Shown here: positions 45,097 to 55,932 of the stretch, piece by piece
Numbering within the stretch: the first letter of the stretch is position 1
Layout of the letters: each line of letters begins with the position of its first letter
The notes under the pieces: model-generated
Told to the model about the DNA's origin: nothing
What the model saw: the letters and a program-made list of their open reading frames with translations, nothing else
Database searches by the model: none
Source: Euphorbia lathyris
Lineage: Eukaryota; Streptophyta; Magnoliopsida; Malpighiales; Euphorbiaceae
Length of the DNA stretch: 64,000 nucleotides
NCBI RefSeq assembly: GCF_963576675.1
Contig: NC_088917.1
Coordinates: forward strand, 17,016,001-17,080,000
Direction: 5' to 3'
Made by a program: the position numbers and the translations under genes

Positions 45097-46309
45097 CCAT
45101 TTCATTTTATTTCAAGTTGCCTAATTCTGCCATTTCTCTCTTATCAGAGTTCAGAAATCATTTCATGTATCTGCTATTGTAACATTGAAAAATAAGTTCA
45201 AGTTGACTTTCTCAAGGAAATCGATGTGGTTTAATGTAAAGGCAAACTTAATTGGCAATTTTGTGATTGAGTTAATGAATCTATAGTTTGGATGAATTAT
45301 TAAAGGCTATAAATGCAACTGAATATAGGTAGAAAGGTTTTTACATTGAACTTTTCTCTAAGGTGTTAGAGAGTTTGGATTATATCTTATCTTACAAATT
45401 TGAACCTTATAGTGACACCTATGATGATATGGTCAATCATGTGTGTAACAAGATAATGACTTTCGTATTCATTTACTAATTTAGTTTTTAATTTTGGGTT
45501 ATTGTTTTAATTCAATAATGTGGGGCTAAAAGGTTTTTTGCTTCTCTTTTGAACACAATTTTAGTGTAAACGAATTCACCTATAGATTTGGAGGGTGCAT
45601 TCACATGTAGATTTGGAGGGTGAATGAGGATTAGGCTTTGCAAGTGGGTTCTCTTAAAGGTTGTCTTGTACTAAGGAAAGAATCATCTAGTGTAAATCTG
45701 CTGCAACTGCTGGAAAAATTTCAACACCTTATTGATTTTTAGCTCATCTTTACAATAATTGGATCTTGCTATCCAAGACACAAATTTTTACAGGTATATA
45801 TAATATCATCATTGCATACTAGTTTAGTGCTTATGGTTAAACATTTTATTGCCTTCAAAACTCACTTTGTCAATAATTTGTTTTCGAATATGTTTAGTCA
45901 AGTGTTGTTAGCTGATGTAAATGATTTGCTTGGTTTAAATGTCATGTATTTATAAGTTTCTTTATAACATTAGGATGATGTATTGTTTTCAAGGCTTGAA
46001 CATTCTAGAGAAAATTTCATGACTTATTTATACTAATGGTTGCCATGTGGTTTGTGTTTATAAATACTTTTGTACCAGTACTTCTATTCATAATTTTTAG
46101 ATTATATGTTAGATTGGAGTGTTCTTTTTCGTTGTATTCATGTCACTTATCTCTGCAATTGATATACTAGCTTTTAATAGTATGTTATCTATATTGTCTT
46201 CTTATAATATGTTTCCTACATGTGTTGGTGCTCTCTTCAATCCAAATAACTTTTTTTGTTGGTTTGTGATCGCGATTCGTATCTTTATTTGAGTACAAAT
46301 AATTATCCT
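45097..46309. other. Unassigned sequence right of the solo LTR
   Basis: AT-rich without an ORF of note. An imperfect pair of GATTTGGAGGGTG segments lies at 45586-45624. It may be the remainder of the target that received the solo LTR. Confidence 0.45.
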
Positions 46310-46736
46310 CCAAGGAAGGGACAAAATAGGTCCCCATTGCATGGGCACGACAATTGTCCCATTTTTTAGAGACAAAAAAACCCGTCTCCTATGAATAGAG
46401 ACAAAAGTCGTTCCCTTTGTATGGGGACAACAATTGTCCCGTTTTTTCGGAGACAAAAAAATGTCACCTGAGAATAGGGCTAAAATTCGTCTCATATGCA
46501 CGAGGACGACAATCGTCCTTCAGAATGGGGACGTCAACCGTCTTAAAAAATGGGGACGACAATTGTCCCACAAATGGGGACGACACCATCCTTTTCGTCC
46601 CCTATAGAATAGGATATGCTCGCATATGGGACGAAACAAGGAGACCATTAAAACTGTCCCCCAAAAGTATAGGGGACAAATTTTTCTATTTTTGGGGACA
46701 ATTTTAACCGTCTCCAATAATCATTTTTTTGTAGTG
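46310..46736. repeat. Orphan CACTA-like terminus with GGGACGACAATTGTCCC repeats
   Basis: The minus strand starts CACTACAAAAAAATGATTAT at 46736. About fifteen GGGAC/GTCCC motifs follow inward, several forming the palindrome GACAATTGTC. No matching left terminus was found to the left in this window. Confidence 0.65.
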
Positions 46737-47221
46737 ATTGTTTTCTAATCCCAGATCGAAGTGAAATTTTTTGAACTTTTCAAAGATTATCTTATACTCT
46801 TTAATTCAACTATTCTTGGCAGGATGAAATTTCATGATGTATCTTGTTGTTAGGCATTTTAATTTTAGTATGCCTCTCTAATTTATGTTATTTATCTCCC
46901 ACATAACAAATTGTTGGTCAAAAGGGTTTTCTTTCAACACTTCTACGGCTCTTCTTTACTCTTACTTATAGCAGTACAAAATATTTAGATTATTCTTTTG
47001 CTTCAAAGCAGTATCAAATATCCAGATTATTCTTTTGCTTCAAAGCGTAATTTCATTGTTCATTCCCAATTTTACCATTGAGCTCTCTCATGTCTTGTGA
47101 TGTTTCACTTCTAGTTGTCAGTTCTCATAGATCAGTACTCTATTTGAATTGGAGTGAGGTAGCATAGGTGAATTCAACTCCCAACCAATAATAGTGGTGT
47201 CAAATTTTGCTCGGGCTAGGT
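46737..47221. other. Unassigned sequence before the Reina-like element
   Basis: T-rich, with a short tandem repeat (TTATTCTTTTGCTTCAAAGC at 46990-47046, two copies). It could be intron of the gene whose exons resume at 52406; no upstream exon was identified. Confidence 0.45.
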
Positions 47222-47628
47222 GGATAGGTCCCAATCAGAACAAATAGAATAATATTCTTTTAGGGTAAGAATTCACCACAATTTGTTTGGTTGAATGATC
47301 ATACCTTTCCATTAACTTCAAGGGATTTAAATACAAAAGCAAATAACAACTGCATCCTGTTTTCTGAGAAAGTAAATAACATCAGATATGGCTTCAACAG
47401 CCATATTCTATTCACTCAACTAACTCCTTAAATCAAGGATCCCTTAATGCCCACTAAAACAAACACTAACACCTGCACTAATTAAATAACATAAACAAAT
47501 ACTAATAAAAGGAAATGGTCCACGTGAAACTTGACTTGTGGAATATCAGTCCATGTCTTCTTTCTTCAACTTAATCCAAATACTTAGGATTCTTTTTAGG
47601 CACCATTTGTGATTTCCGAATCCTAACA
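47222..47628 (-). repeat. Reina-like 3' LTR (left copy)
   Basis: Ends TCCTAACA. The pol ORF stop at 47571-47573 lies inside this LTR. Confidence 0.9.
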
Positions 47629-48275
47629 TTACCCTCCCCATTAAGAGCAACCTTGTCCTCAAGGTTGGTGACAACAAATTTTTCAAGTAATTCTTCCGTA
47701 TTTTCCCACGTGGCGTCTTCAATAGGTAAGCCTTTCCACTGAATGAGGCTTTTCTCAACATCGACACTCCCTTGCTGAACCCACCGATTTTCAATTATTG
47801 CTGCAGGTTGAGGTGCTATTTCTCTATTAACTGTCAATGGAGGAAGAGTAGGATTGGTTTGCATATGATCGCCCACAAATTTTCTGAGCAGAGAAACATG
47901 AAAAACATTGTGAATTCTGGCTCCATCTGGCAACTTTAGTCGATATGCTACTGTCCCAATTTTGTAGATAATCTGGAATGGCCCATAGTAGATGCTAGCT
48001 AGCTTGTGACAAGCTCTTTTGTATACGGAAGTTTGGCGAAATGGCTGCAACTTCAGAAACACATATTCTCCAACTTGGAATTCTATGTCACGTCTTTTCA
48101 GATCAGCCCTCTGTTTCATCTGGTTGCGAGCATCATGGAGGTTTACCTTTAGCTGCTGTAAGATCACATCCCTATCAGCTAGCATTTGATCCACTTCATC
48201 CACCTTAGAAGTTCCTGGTTCATATGTTGGTATTCCTGGAGATGGACGACCATACAATGCTTGAAATGGAGTCAT
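47571..48275 (-). pseudogene. Reina-like integrase C-terminus with chromodomain
   Basis: 234 codons. MTPFQALYGRPSP marks the end of the integrase core, YYGPFQIIYKIGTVAYRL the GPF/Y module and IIENRWVQQGSVDVEKSLIQ with WKGLPIEDATWENTEEL a complete chromodomain, expected to bind modified histone tails and steer insertion. The frame ends 58 bases inside the 3' LTR, so the last residues are LTR-encoded. It continues the upstream frame after a stop near 48366 and a short gap. Confidence 0.9.
47629..47641 (-). promoter_or_regulatory. Polypurine tract of Reina-like element
   Basis: The minus strand reads TAATGGGGAGGGTAA next to the LTR. Confidence 0.82.
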
Positions 48276-48365
48276 CTTGGTGGGGGCATGGAAAGACGTG
48301 TTGTACCAATATTCTGCCCAGGGTAGGAAGGTGGTCCATTTGCGGGGCTGTTGAGCAGTGAAGCA

Positions 48366-49394
48366 TTAGAGATATTGTTCAAGACAGCGATTTGTGACCT
48401 CTGTTTGGCCATCAGTTTGGGGGTGGTAGGAAGAGCTCATATTTAATTTGGTACCGGAAAGGTTAAAAAATTCGCGCCAGAAATTACTAGTAAAAGTTGG
48501 ATCACGGTCACTTACAATTGAGCGTGGCAGACCATGCAACCTGATCACATGATCAATAAATTTCTTAGCGATGACCTTTGCAGTATAGGGGTGGGAAATT
48601 GGAATGAAGTGGCTGTATTTGGTAAGGCGGTCAACGACTACGAGAATTGTATTGAAGCCATGGGAAGGGGGCAGGCCTTCAATGAAATCCATGGAAATAT
48701 CTTCCCACACTTGACAAGGGATAGGGAGGGGTTGTAATAGGCCGGCGGGGTGTTGGGTAAGGACTTTGTTTCGTTGGAAGATCTCACAAAAGGTGATGTA
48801 TTTCTTTATAGTTTGATGCATGGATAGCCAATAAAATTGGCTGGCAATTCTTTTGTAAGTTCGCAAAGTACCTGAATGACCGCCGAAGGGCAAGTCGTGG
48901 AATTCTTTCAGTAAAAGCTCAATAAGTGTGGACTGTGGTGGAATAACAACTCGGTTTTTATAATAAACCAGACCATTCCTCCATGAATATGGTTCTCCTG
49001 GTTTCTCATGGGCATGCTTGGTAATAGATAACATATATGGGTGGTTCTCCGCTTCCTTCTTCAACATGTCCCATAGGGAAGTCATGGGTATAGAGATGTT
49101 GTTCAAACACGGGCTGCCATTCACCCTTGACAATGCATCAGCAGCTTTATTTTCTATCCCTGGCTTATATATTATTTTATAGTCGTACCCTAAAAGCTTG
49201 GCCACCCACTTTTGTTGTTCTGGTGTTGCTACTCGCTGCTCCAACAGAAATTTCAAGGCTCGCTGATCAGTATGAATAAAAAATTTCCTTCCAAGCAAGT
49301 AGGGACGCCATGTGCGGATTGCTTCGATAATTGCCAACATTTCCTTGGTATAGGCCGACCAGGTCTGTTTCGCAATTCCAAGGGCACGACTCAT
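48366..49394 (-). pseudogene. Reina-like RNase H and integrase
   Basis: 342 codons: RNase H (KEMLAIIEAIRTWRPYL, FFIHTDQRALKFLL, ADALSR), the integrase zinc domain (HSGTLRTYKRIASQFYW, CEIFQRNK with the second Cys replaced by Phe) and most of the rve core (Asp in SMDFIEGLPPS, Asp in VSDRDPTFTSNFW, Glu in DGQTEVTNR). The TAA at 48366-48368 cuts it at CLEQYL. The Cys loss in the zinc finger is a second defect. Confidence 0.9.
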
Positions 49395-49406
49395 GTAGGC
49401 AATTGG

Positions 49407-50230
49407 TCAGAATTGCTGCATAAGGACTGCTCCGATGCCGCCATGGGATGCATCAGTCTCTATAATGAAGGGCTGCTCAAAATCTGGCATGGCTAATGTT
49501 GGGGTGCTGGTCATAGCATTTTTCAACTCCAAGAATGCATGATCTGCTTCTTGTCCCCATGTGAATTGCCCCTTTTTCAATAAGTTGGTCAAGGGTCGGG
49601 CGATAACTCCATAATTCCGCACAAATTTGCGATAGTAACCTGTCAAGCCTAAAAATCCACGCAATTCTGAAACATTAGTAGGACGGGGCCATTTTACCAT
49701 GGCCTGAATTTTTGATTCATCCACCTTCACCCCATGGGAAGTGACAATATGGCCAAGATACTCAATTTCTTGTTGCCCAAAAGCACATTTTTTTAGTTTC
49801 ACATACAGCTCATTATGCCTCAAAATTTCAAAAACCTTTTTTACATGTTCAATATGCTGGGACCAATTGGGGCTATAAATAAGGATGTCATCAAAGAATA
49901 CGAGGATGAATTTTTTGAGATACGGATAAAAAATGGAATTCATAAGGGCTTGGAAAGTTGAAGGTGCATTGCAAAGGCCAAACGGCATAACTAAGTATTC
50001 GTAATGGCCATTGTGGGTTCTAAATGCGGTTTTAGTAATGTCAAAGGGATGAACTCGTACCTGGTGATATCCCGCCCTCAAATCGAGTTTGGTAAAGTAA
50101 GAAGCTCCATGTAGCTCATCTAACATGTCATCAATTGTTAGGATATGAAAACGATCTTTAATAGTAACAGCGTTCAAAGCTCTATAATCCGTGCAAAAAC
50201 GCCAAGAACCATCCTTTTTTTAACAAGTAA
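49407..50230 (-). pseudogene. Reina-like reverse transcriptase
   Basis: Main ORF from 50177 with [27 protein letters not shown] and the catalytic box [10 protein letters not shown], then [11 protein letters not shown] and the start of RNase H ([10 protein letters not shown]). Upstream, [11 protein letters not shown] precedes in the same frame. A run of seven T at 50215-50221, where eight would be needed, shifts the frame from the protease side. It ends at a stop (QF*) just before PIAYMSRAL. Confidence 0.9.
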
Positions 50231-50314
50231 AACAGGAGAGGAAAATGGACTAGTACTAGGACGGATTAACCCCAATTGTAGCATATCATGAACTTGTTTT
50301 TCAACTTCAGATTT

Positions 50315-50998
50315 TTAAAAGTAGGCATACTTGTATGGGCGCACGTTCATTGGCTCAGCTCCTTCTTTGAGAGTAATTTTGTGCTCAATTTCTCGTTGGG
50401 GGGGAAGCTTATTTGGTTCTGTAAAGATATCCCCAAATGCATCCAATAAATTCTGCATATATGTGGCAATTTGTTGTTCCCCGCCGTCACGAACTGTCTG
50501 GATGCTTATGACATAGACAGAGCATCCATGTTTTGAATTCTTCAGCACTGACTTGGCAGTAGATACCCCAAGAGGAGGACTGTCCAACCCGTGGAGCTGA
50601 TGTTGTTTCCCACCCCACATAAAATCCATGGTCATCTTCTTCCAATCACATGTTACTTTCCCCAATAACTCCAACCAATGTATTCCCAAAACCATATCCA
50701 AACCCATTAAAGGCAAGGCATAAAGAGTAATTGAGAATGGAATACCTTGAACAATGATCTTCACGTTGTCAAAACGGCGTTCGCACGTCAAGTTGTTGCC
50801 ATTAGCAATTTTCACAGCAAAAGGGTGTGTGGCTAGGATAGGTAATTGCAGAAATTGGGCCACTTTATCATTGATGAAGTTGTGTGTGGATCCACTGTCA
50901 ATGAGAACATTCAGCACATGTGAGCCAATCTTTGCCTTGACCCTCATAGTTCTGTTCCCTGCGCAACCTGATAAGGCATGTAAAGAAATCTCTGGCAA
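50315..50998 (-). pseudogene. Reina-like protease
   Basis: 227 codons containing the retropepsin site LIDSGSTHNFI (catalytic Asp present) and the second conserved strand DMVLGIHWLELLG, then the linker to RT (PLPPQREIEHKITL-type segment with REIEHKI). It lies in gag's frame; a single stop at 51011 separates them, and another TAA at 50315 ends it at KYAYF. Confidence 0.88.
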
Positions 50999-51010
50999 TC
51001 CCTCCTCAAC

Positions 51011-51883
51011 TTACAAGTCATCAGTGCCCAGATTGTCGTTATCCTCAGCTGTTAGTAGCAATATTTTAGGAGATTGACATCGATGGCCTGGTGTGAATCT
51101 CTCATCGCAATTAAAACATAAACCTCGTGCCCTCCTTTTCTGCATTTCTTCCCAAGTGAGGCACTTAGTAGGCGTGGTTATAGCCTTCTTGAGTGGAGAA
51201 GTCTCAAAGGATGCTTGGTTGAATGGTTTTGAAAATTGACGTTGTTTCTGTAGCTGCTGATCTTTCATTCTAGCATATTCAATCGCGTCTTTAAGAGTTT
51301 TTGGTTTAAATAACCGGATTGCATCCGCTATTTCTGGTTTGAGACCTCCCAAAAACATCCCTACCAAAGCCTTTTGTGTCCATCCATGAACCCTGTTCCC
51401 CAGCTTCTCAAACTGCCTCTGATATTCTCGCAACGAACCTGTCTGCTTTATTTTTGATAAAGCTTCATCGAAATTTTCTCCCTCTGCTGGACCGAACCTC
51501 GCCCATAGCTCTTCAACGAATGTTTCCCATGTGACCACCCTGCCATCATTTTTGTACGCCTTCTTAAGCCACTTCCACCATTCATTAGCTTCACCTTCAA
51601 AATGATAAGAGGCTAGGGGCACCTTTTTAGACTCAGCTGTCATTTGAAAGTCGAAGTATTGTTTAGCTCTGGTGTGCCATATAGTTGGATCATCTCCTTG
51701 GAATTTTGGAAATTCCAGTTTAGCTGGTCTGGATTCGAACATCGGCCTGTGTTCGTCATCTGTTCCTTCTTTTTTGAGTGACGAGGTCTCCGGGTCTGTT
51801 GCTTTTTCTTCCAATATCACGTTGGACAGTTTAGTGATAGTGGACTCCAGCCTTTGCAATCTCTCCACGAGACTATTTTCCAT
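51011..51883 (-). pseudogene. Reina-like gag
   Basis: 290 codons from MENSLVERLQ. A predicted helical N-terminus (LQRLESTITKLSNVI) leads to the gag core (PKFQGDDPTIWHTRAKQYF, LASYHFEGEANEWW, FVEELWARFGP), and the C-terminus carries GLCFNCDERFTPGHRC, a CX2CX8HX-C variant knuckle common in Reina. It would form particles. It ends at a TAA before VEEGLPEISL. Confidence 0.88.
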
Positions 51884-51962
51884 GGAATTGAACCCTTGCT
51901 GTAAGAGCTCAATTTCTCTTCTGCTCTCTCAATTCTTTCTTTGTTTGATGCCATAGTAAACT

Positions 51963-51974
51963 GCTCTGATACCA
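51963..51974 (-). promoter_or_regulatory. tRNA-iMet primer binding site of Reina-like element
   Basis: The plus strand reads gctctgatacca, next to the LTR at 51976. Confidence 0.92.
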
Positions 51975-51975
51975 A

Positions 51976-52382
51976 TGATAGGTCCCAATCAGAACAAATA
52001 GAATAATATTCTTTTAGGGTAAGAATTCACCACAATTTGTTTGGTTGAATGATCATACCTTTCCATTAACTTCAAGGGATTTAAATACAAAAGCAAATAA
52101 CAACTGCATCCTGTTTTCTAGGAAAGTAAATAACATCAGATATGGCTTCAACAGCCATATTCTATTCACTCAACTAACTCCTTAAATCAAGGATCCCTTA
52201 ATGCCCACTAAAACAAACACTAACAGCTGCACTAATTAAATAACATAAACAAATACTAATAAAAGGAAATGGTCCACGTGAAACTTGACTTGTGGAATAT
52301 CAGTCCATGTCTTCTTTCTTCAACTTAATCCAAATACTTAGGATTATTTTTAGGCACCCTTTGTGATTTCCGAGTCCTAACA
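51976..52382 (-). repeat. Reina-like 5' LTR (right copy)
   Basis: TGATAGGTCC to TCCTAACA, the same length as the left copy. It ends 23 bases before the first surviving AFG1-like exon. Confidence 0.92.
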
Positions 52383-52405
52383 AAAGTATAGCTGTACACA
52401 TGCAG

Positions 52406-55111
52406 GTTCACCATTTCTGGCCATTAGATAACAGTGCTGTGAAGGAGTTCGAGAAAATGTGGCATCAGGTCATAGACCAATTGGGAGGAGAAATCACATC
52501 TGCAACTGTGCCAATTATGTTTGGAAGGTACTCCCACGCATATTTAAGCAGTGTGTTCTGTTTCCATTTAGAAAGTTGGAGGTTTCCCAAAGCTGTAAAG
52601 GAGTGGGAAGATTCACCTTTGAGTATCTATGTGGTCAGCCGGTATTGCTCTCTAGTAATTTTGATTATCTGTGACTTTACTTTTGGTTAATAGAATGTTT
52701 TTGGTTTTTATGCCAGTGATACGCTATTTGCTCATTTATCTTGTGAAAAGATTTGTTGATAGAATGTGACTTTGTTCAACCATTTATCTGTTGTAAATTC
52801 ATCCAATGTTTTTGGAAGTATCAGATTACCATGAAAAAAATGTGAAAAGATAAGCAAACAAGTAAATCTAGCAAAACAACAAGTAATGATATCAAAATAG
52901 TTTTTCCATGCATAAGAGAGATGAGCAAAGCTGCCTAAAAATCTCTTCTAAAAAATTGGGATTCAAAATACTGGGTGAGGTACAATTTTTTTTTTTTTAT
53001 CTTCAAAGCATACTTGATGAAAAAGAAAGCTACATAACTTTAGCCTCTGAATTTGGAAAAAATTTCGGTAATATGAAATTTCTGGTTCCTCTTTTTATTT
53101 CAACTCTTGACAATTTCAAGGATATTGAAAATTTAGCCTTTTTATATGTGTTGACTTGCCTTATTATTTTGATTATATGCAGCGCTGGGCAGCGGATTAT
53201 ATTGCAGTTGCAAAAAATTATCACACTGTTTTCATCTCTGACATTCGAACAATGAGCATGCGAATCCGTGACAAAGTAATGTCATTTCTTTTTACTATCT
53301 AAAGAAATATTAATATACTTGCATACAAGACCTGGAAATTAAAAAGGTATTTGCGGATGTTTAAGGTCAAGCTAAGTGAAGAAGTAGAACTCTTACATCA
53401 CATTATGTGCAGAGTTTTAAGCATTAGCTTCAGATCATTTATATATATTATGGAAAATTCAGAATCTTCTTCAAATCAAATAATAAATTCCATTTACTGG
53501 TGATTGATCACTCTCGTAGATGAGCTGTACAATCATCATCGCTGCCTCTAATGTACTGCAGCTTCATCAATTGATGACCTGTTTCAAGGAACCGACGAGG
53601 GTACACTTTTTGATTTGGAAAGGTAGTTCAATTCATCCTTTTTGTTTGTCTTGGTCTTGATTGTGACATGAGACAAGGGACTGAGGAAGCATTTGAACCT
53701 TCTGCCTCTTTTCCTTCATTTAGTTTCAATATAAACATATGGTCGATGTCTTTCAAAAGTATGACAACCCTACCATTCCTTCCTCCTGAAGCAGGGTTGT
53801 CTATTTCTTACACGAAAATATGATCCCGTCTGACATGATTATCATTTTTATTTTTGCATTTATATATCATATATAATCATGCGGAACATATAGATCACAT
53901 AACACACGATTATGATACAGTAACTCGTTTTGACACTCCTATTCTTAAGTAGAGATAATTAAACAGTTTGCTCGTTTACTTTGGGTTTTGCAGTTTTCAA
54001 TTTGAAGCGGAGCTAGAAGGTGCAAAACTCCGTAGAGATGTCTTAGCTGAAGGCAGTGTGAGTTCTGTGGGTGCACCAGCTGGCATAGTTTCCATGCTAT
54101 CCGGCCAAGAAGAGATATGTTTGCCTTTCGTCGAGCAGTAAGTGCTTCTAAACCTTGTCTCTTGTCTCTTTTCTCTATTTTTCTTTTTATCTTTGGTGAA
54201 AATGAAAAATTATCAGCAATATTTATATTATGTGAAAAGTACAAAAATTAAGGCATGTGGTTTTAGGGAGTTAAAATTATGGATTTGAAAGTGTAAGAAT
54301 GTGATTTTTTTTTGTTGCAAATGAAAAAATATGCTTTACACTATTGGGGAAAAAAAGGAATTGCTTAATGCATATCTAGCTCCCTCTACTTGTGTAGAAA
54401 AGTCAACTGCTCCTTTGTATTTTAGAAATGTTCTATTTACCTCTTGAACTTGTCTAAAATGATCTATTCATTTTCGTAAAGTTATCCATTAGCTGTCTGA
54501 ACTTGTTTAAAGTGATCTACTTATTTCCGTAAAGTTATCCATTAGCTTCCTGAACTTGCTTACATGGATTAATTGGACCCTTGAACTTGCGTAAAAAGGT
54601 ACACACTTCAAGTTGTCCTAAATATCCCATTGTTCTACCAAGTGGATTTTAGAGAGTCAATAAGTCATTTAAAGCAAGTTTGGGGTAAATAGGACATTAT
54701 CAAATAGAAGGTATGGTTAGACTTTTCTAGACAAGTACATGGGCTAGAGATTATTAGGCCAAAGGAATTTGACTAACGAATATTAGTTTTCCATGATGTG
54801 GCATATTGATTTATTGATATGGCTAAATGTGTAATACATATAACCTCTTTTGCAACAAAAATTACATCATTCCTTTACTTGCAATCCAATGAGACGAAAC
54901 AACATGTTTAAAAGAGTTGCTAGAAAAGTAAAGTGATTATTTGTTCCATATCGATAATTTCTGTATCATTTGGAAGCTTTCTCTGCAGGTTTCACCGTTG
55001 ATTGAAATGCAGACACCTCTATACCTGGAAGGTGTTAAAATGCTTCATCCTTATTTCCAAAGGCAACACCAAACACTTGGAAGTGACATTTCAATGACTT
55101 TACAACAATAA
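52406..55111 (+). pseudogene. AFG1-like ATPase gene, 3' half, decayed
   Basis: Six exon remnants with AG/GT borders: 52406-52527 (HHFWPLDNSAVKEFEKMW, ATVPIMFG), 52572-52641 (FTFEYLCGQP), 53183-53275 (ADYIAVAKNYHTVFISDI, MRIRDK), about 53498-53622 (ITLVDELYNHH, ASSIDDLFQGTDEGTLFDL), 53994-54137 (FQFEAELEGAKLRRDVLAEG, IVSMLSGQEE) and 54989-55111 (LIEMQTPLYLEG, stop TAA). These match the C-terminal half of plant AFG1/LACE1-type mitochondrial AAA ATPases. A TAA interrupts the fourth, whose start is also ruined, and two extra bases frameshift the fifth. The Walker A/B half is missing; the Reina-like element stands directly upstream. Confidence 0.85.
54360..54790. repeat. Short repeats in AFG1-like intron, MITE-like
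   Basis: Between the last two exons: about 55-base units (CGTAAAGTTATCCATTAGCT, GAACTTG.TTA, TGATCTA) repeated two to three times, resembling a MITE of the kind with CTTGAACTTG motifs. Termini not established. Confidence 0.5.
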
Positions 55112-55749
55112 TGGTAATGTTATTCATAATTCACTCCTCACAAGTTATACATATACTATGTTATGTTAGTTCTAAGTAGATACATACTTGGAACTAACAA
55201 CCAATAAGAACACACCATTAAACATTACGATAATGGTCACGTTATTCGCTCCTAGTCTAGTTAAGGCCCCTTTCATACCACTGCCTAATAATTTCTCCAT
55301 TTTTTCCCCAGTATTGTCCAGTAATTTTAGTGATTTCTTTACTCAAAAAGTGGGCATATAGACTACATGATTTAGGATGCAAAAAAATAAAAACTTAGTA
55401 ATGAATGATTCTTCTTGGCTAAGCAATATCTGTTATAGAATGGACACTGTATATATGTAGTTAAAGGTCCTTATTCCCCCATATATTACTGTTTTTGTTA
55501 CTACTTTACTTTGTTATAATTCAAGACACTTTAAGGTTTGGCAACCATTGATGTTTTGTAAGAAGAATTTATGAGCAAAAATAGTGTTTAGTTTCAGTAG
55601 CTTAATTTTAATTCTTGTATTATTAGCTTTGTTTGTTATTAACATTCTTATTATAATATGACAATGTAAATGAACTTAAAATGATTGTCGAACACCTCAA
55701 AATGCAATAATTTAAAAATTAAAATTGTTTAAAATTATATTTATTATCA
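55112..55749. other. Sequence between AFG1-like remnant and LINE
   Basis: Possible 3' UTR then AT-rich DNA; a short inverted motif around 55150-55230 (GTTAGTTCTAAGTA / TACTTGGAACTAACAAC). No gene. Confidence 0.5.
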
Positions 55750-55764
55750 AGGTTTTTATTATTT
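55750..55764. repeat. 15-bp target duplication of the LINE, left
   Basis: aggtttttattattt, identical to 61985-61999. Confidence 0.9.
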
Positions 55765-55932
55765 TTTTTTGATAGAAATTGGGACGAGACAGAACTTTAT
55801 GGGGTGAGCACCCATGTCCCAAGAACTGACAAACCCGCAATATATTAATAAAAGAAAATTTGAGTATTTGAACAAGAGAAGAGGAAGGAGAACAAACAAG
55901 AAGAAGAGGGAAGGAGAAAGGATTAGGAAAGG

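Larger units (their letters stand above)
47222..52382 (-). mobile_element. Reina-like chromovirus
   Basis: 5,161 bases with two 407-base LTRs differing at about seven sites, a tRNA-iMet primer site, a polypurine tract and a compact gag-pol with a C-terminal chromodomain. Small size, short LTRs and a CFNCDERFTPGHRC-type knuckle fit Reina. Flanking 5-mers do not match (left flank CTAGGT region, right aaagt), so the target duplication is lost or one edge is altered. The left LTR tip reads GGATAGG versus TGATAGG on the right. Confidence 0.9.

Noticed and set aside
53030..54244. Minus-strand ORFs over the AFG1-like exons
   Set aside because: Antisense to recognised exons and without domains.
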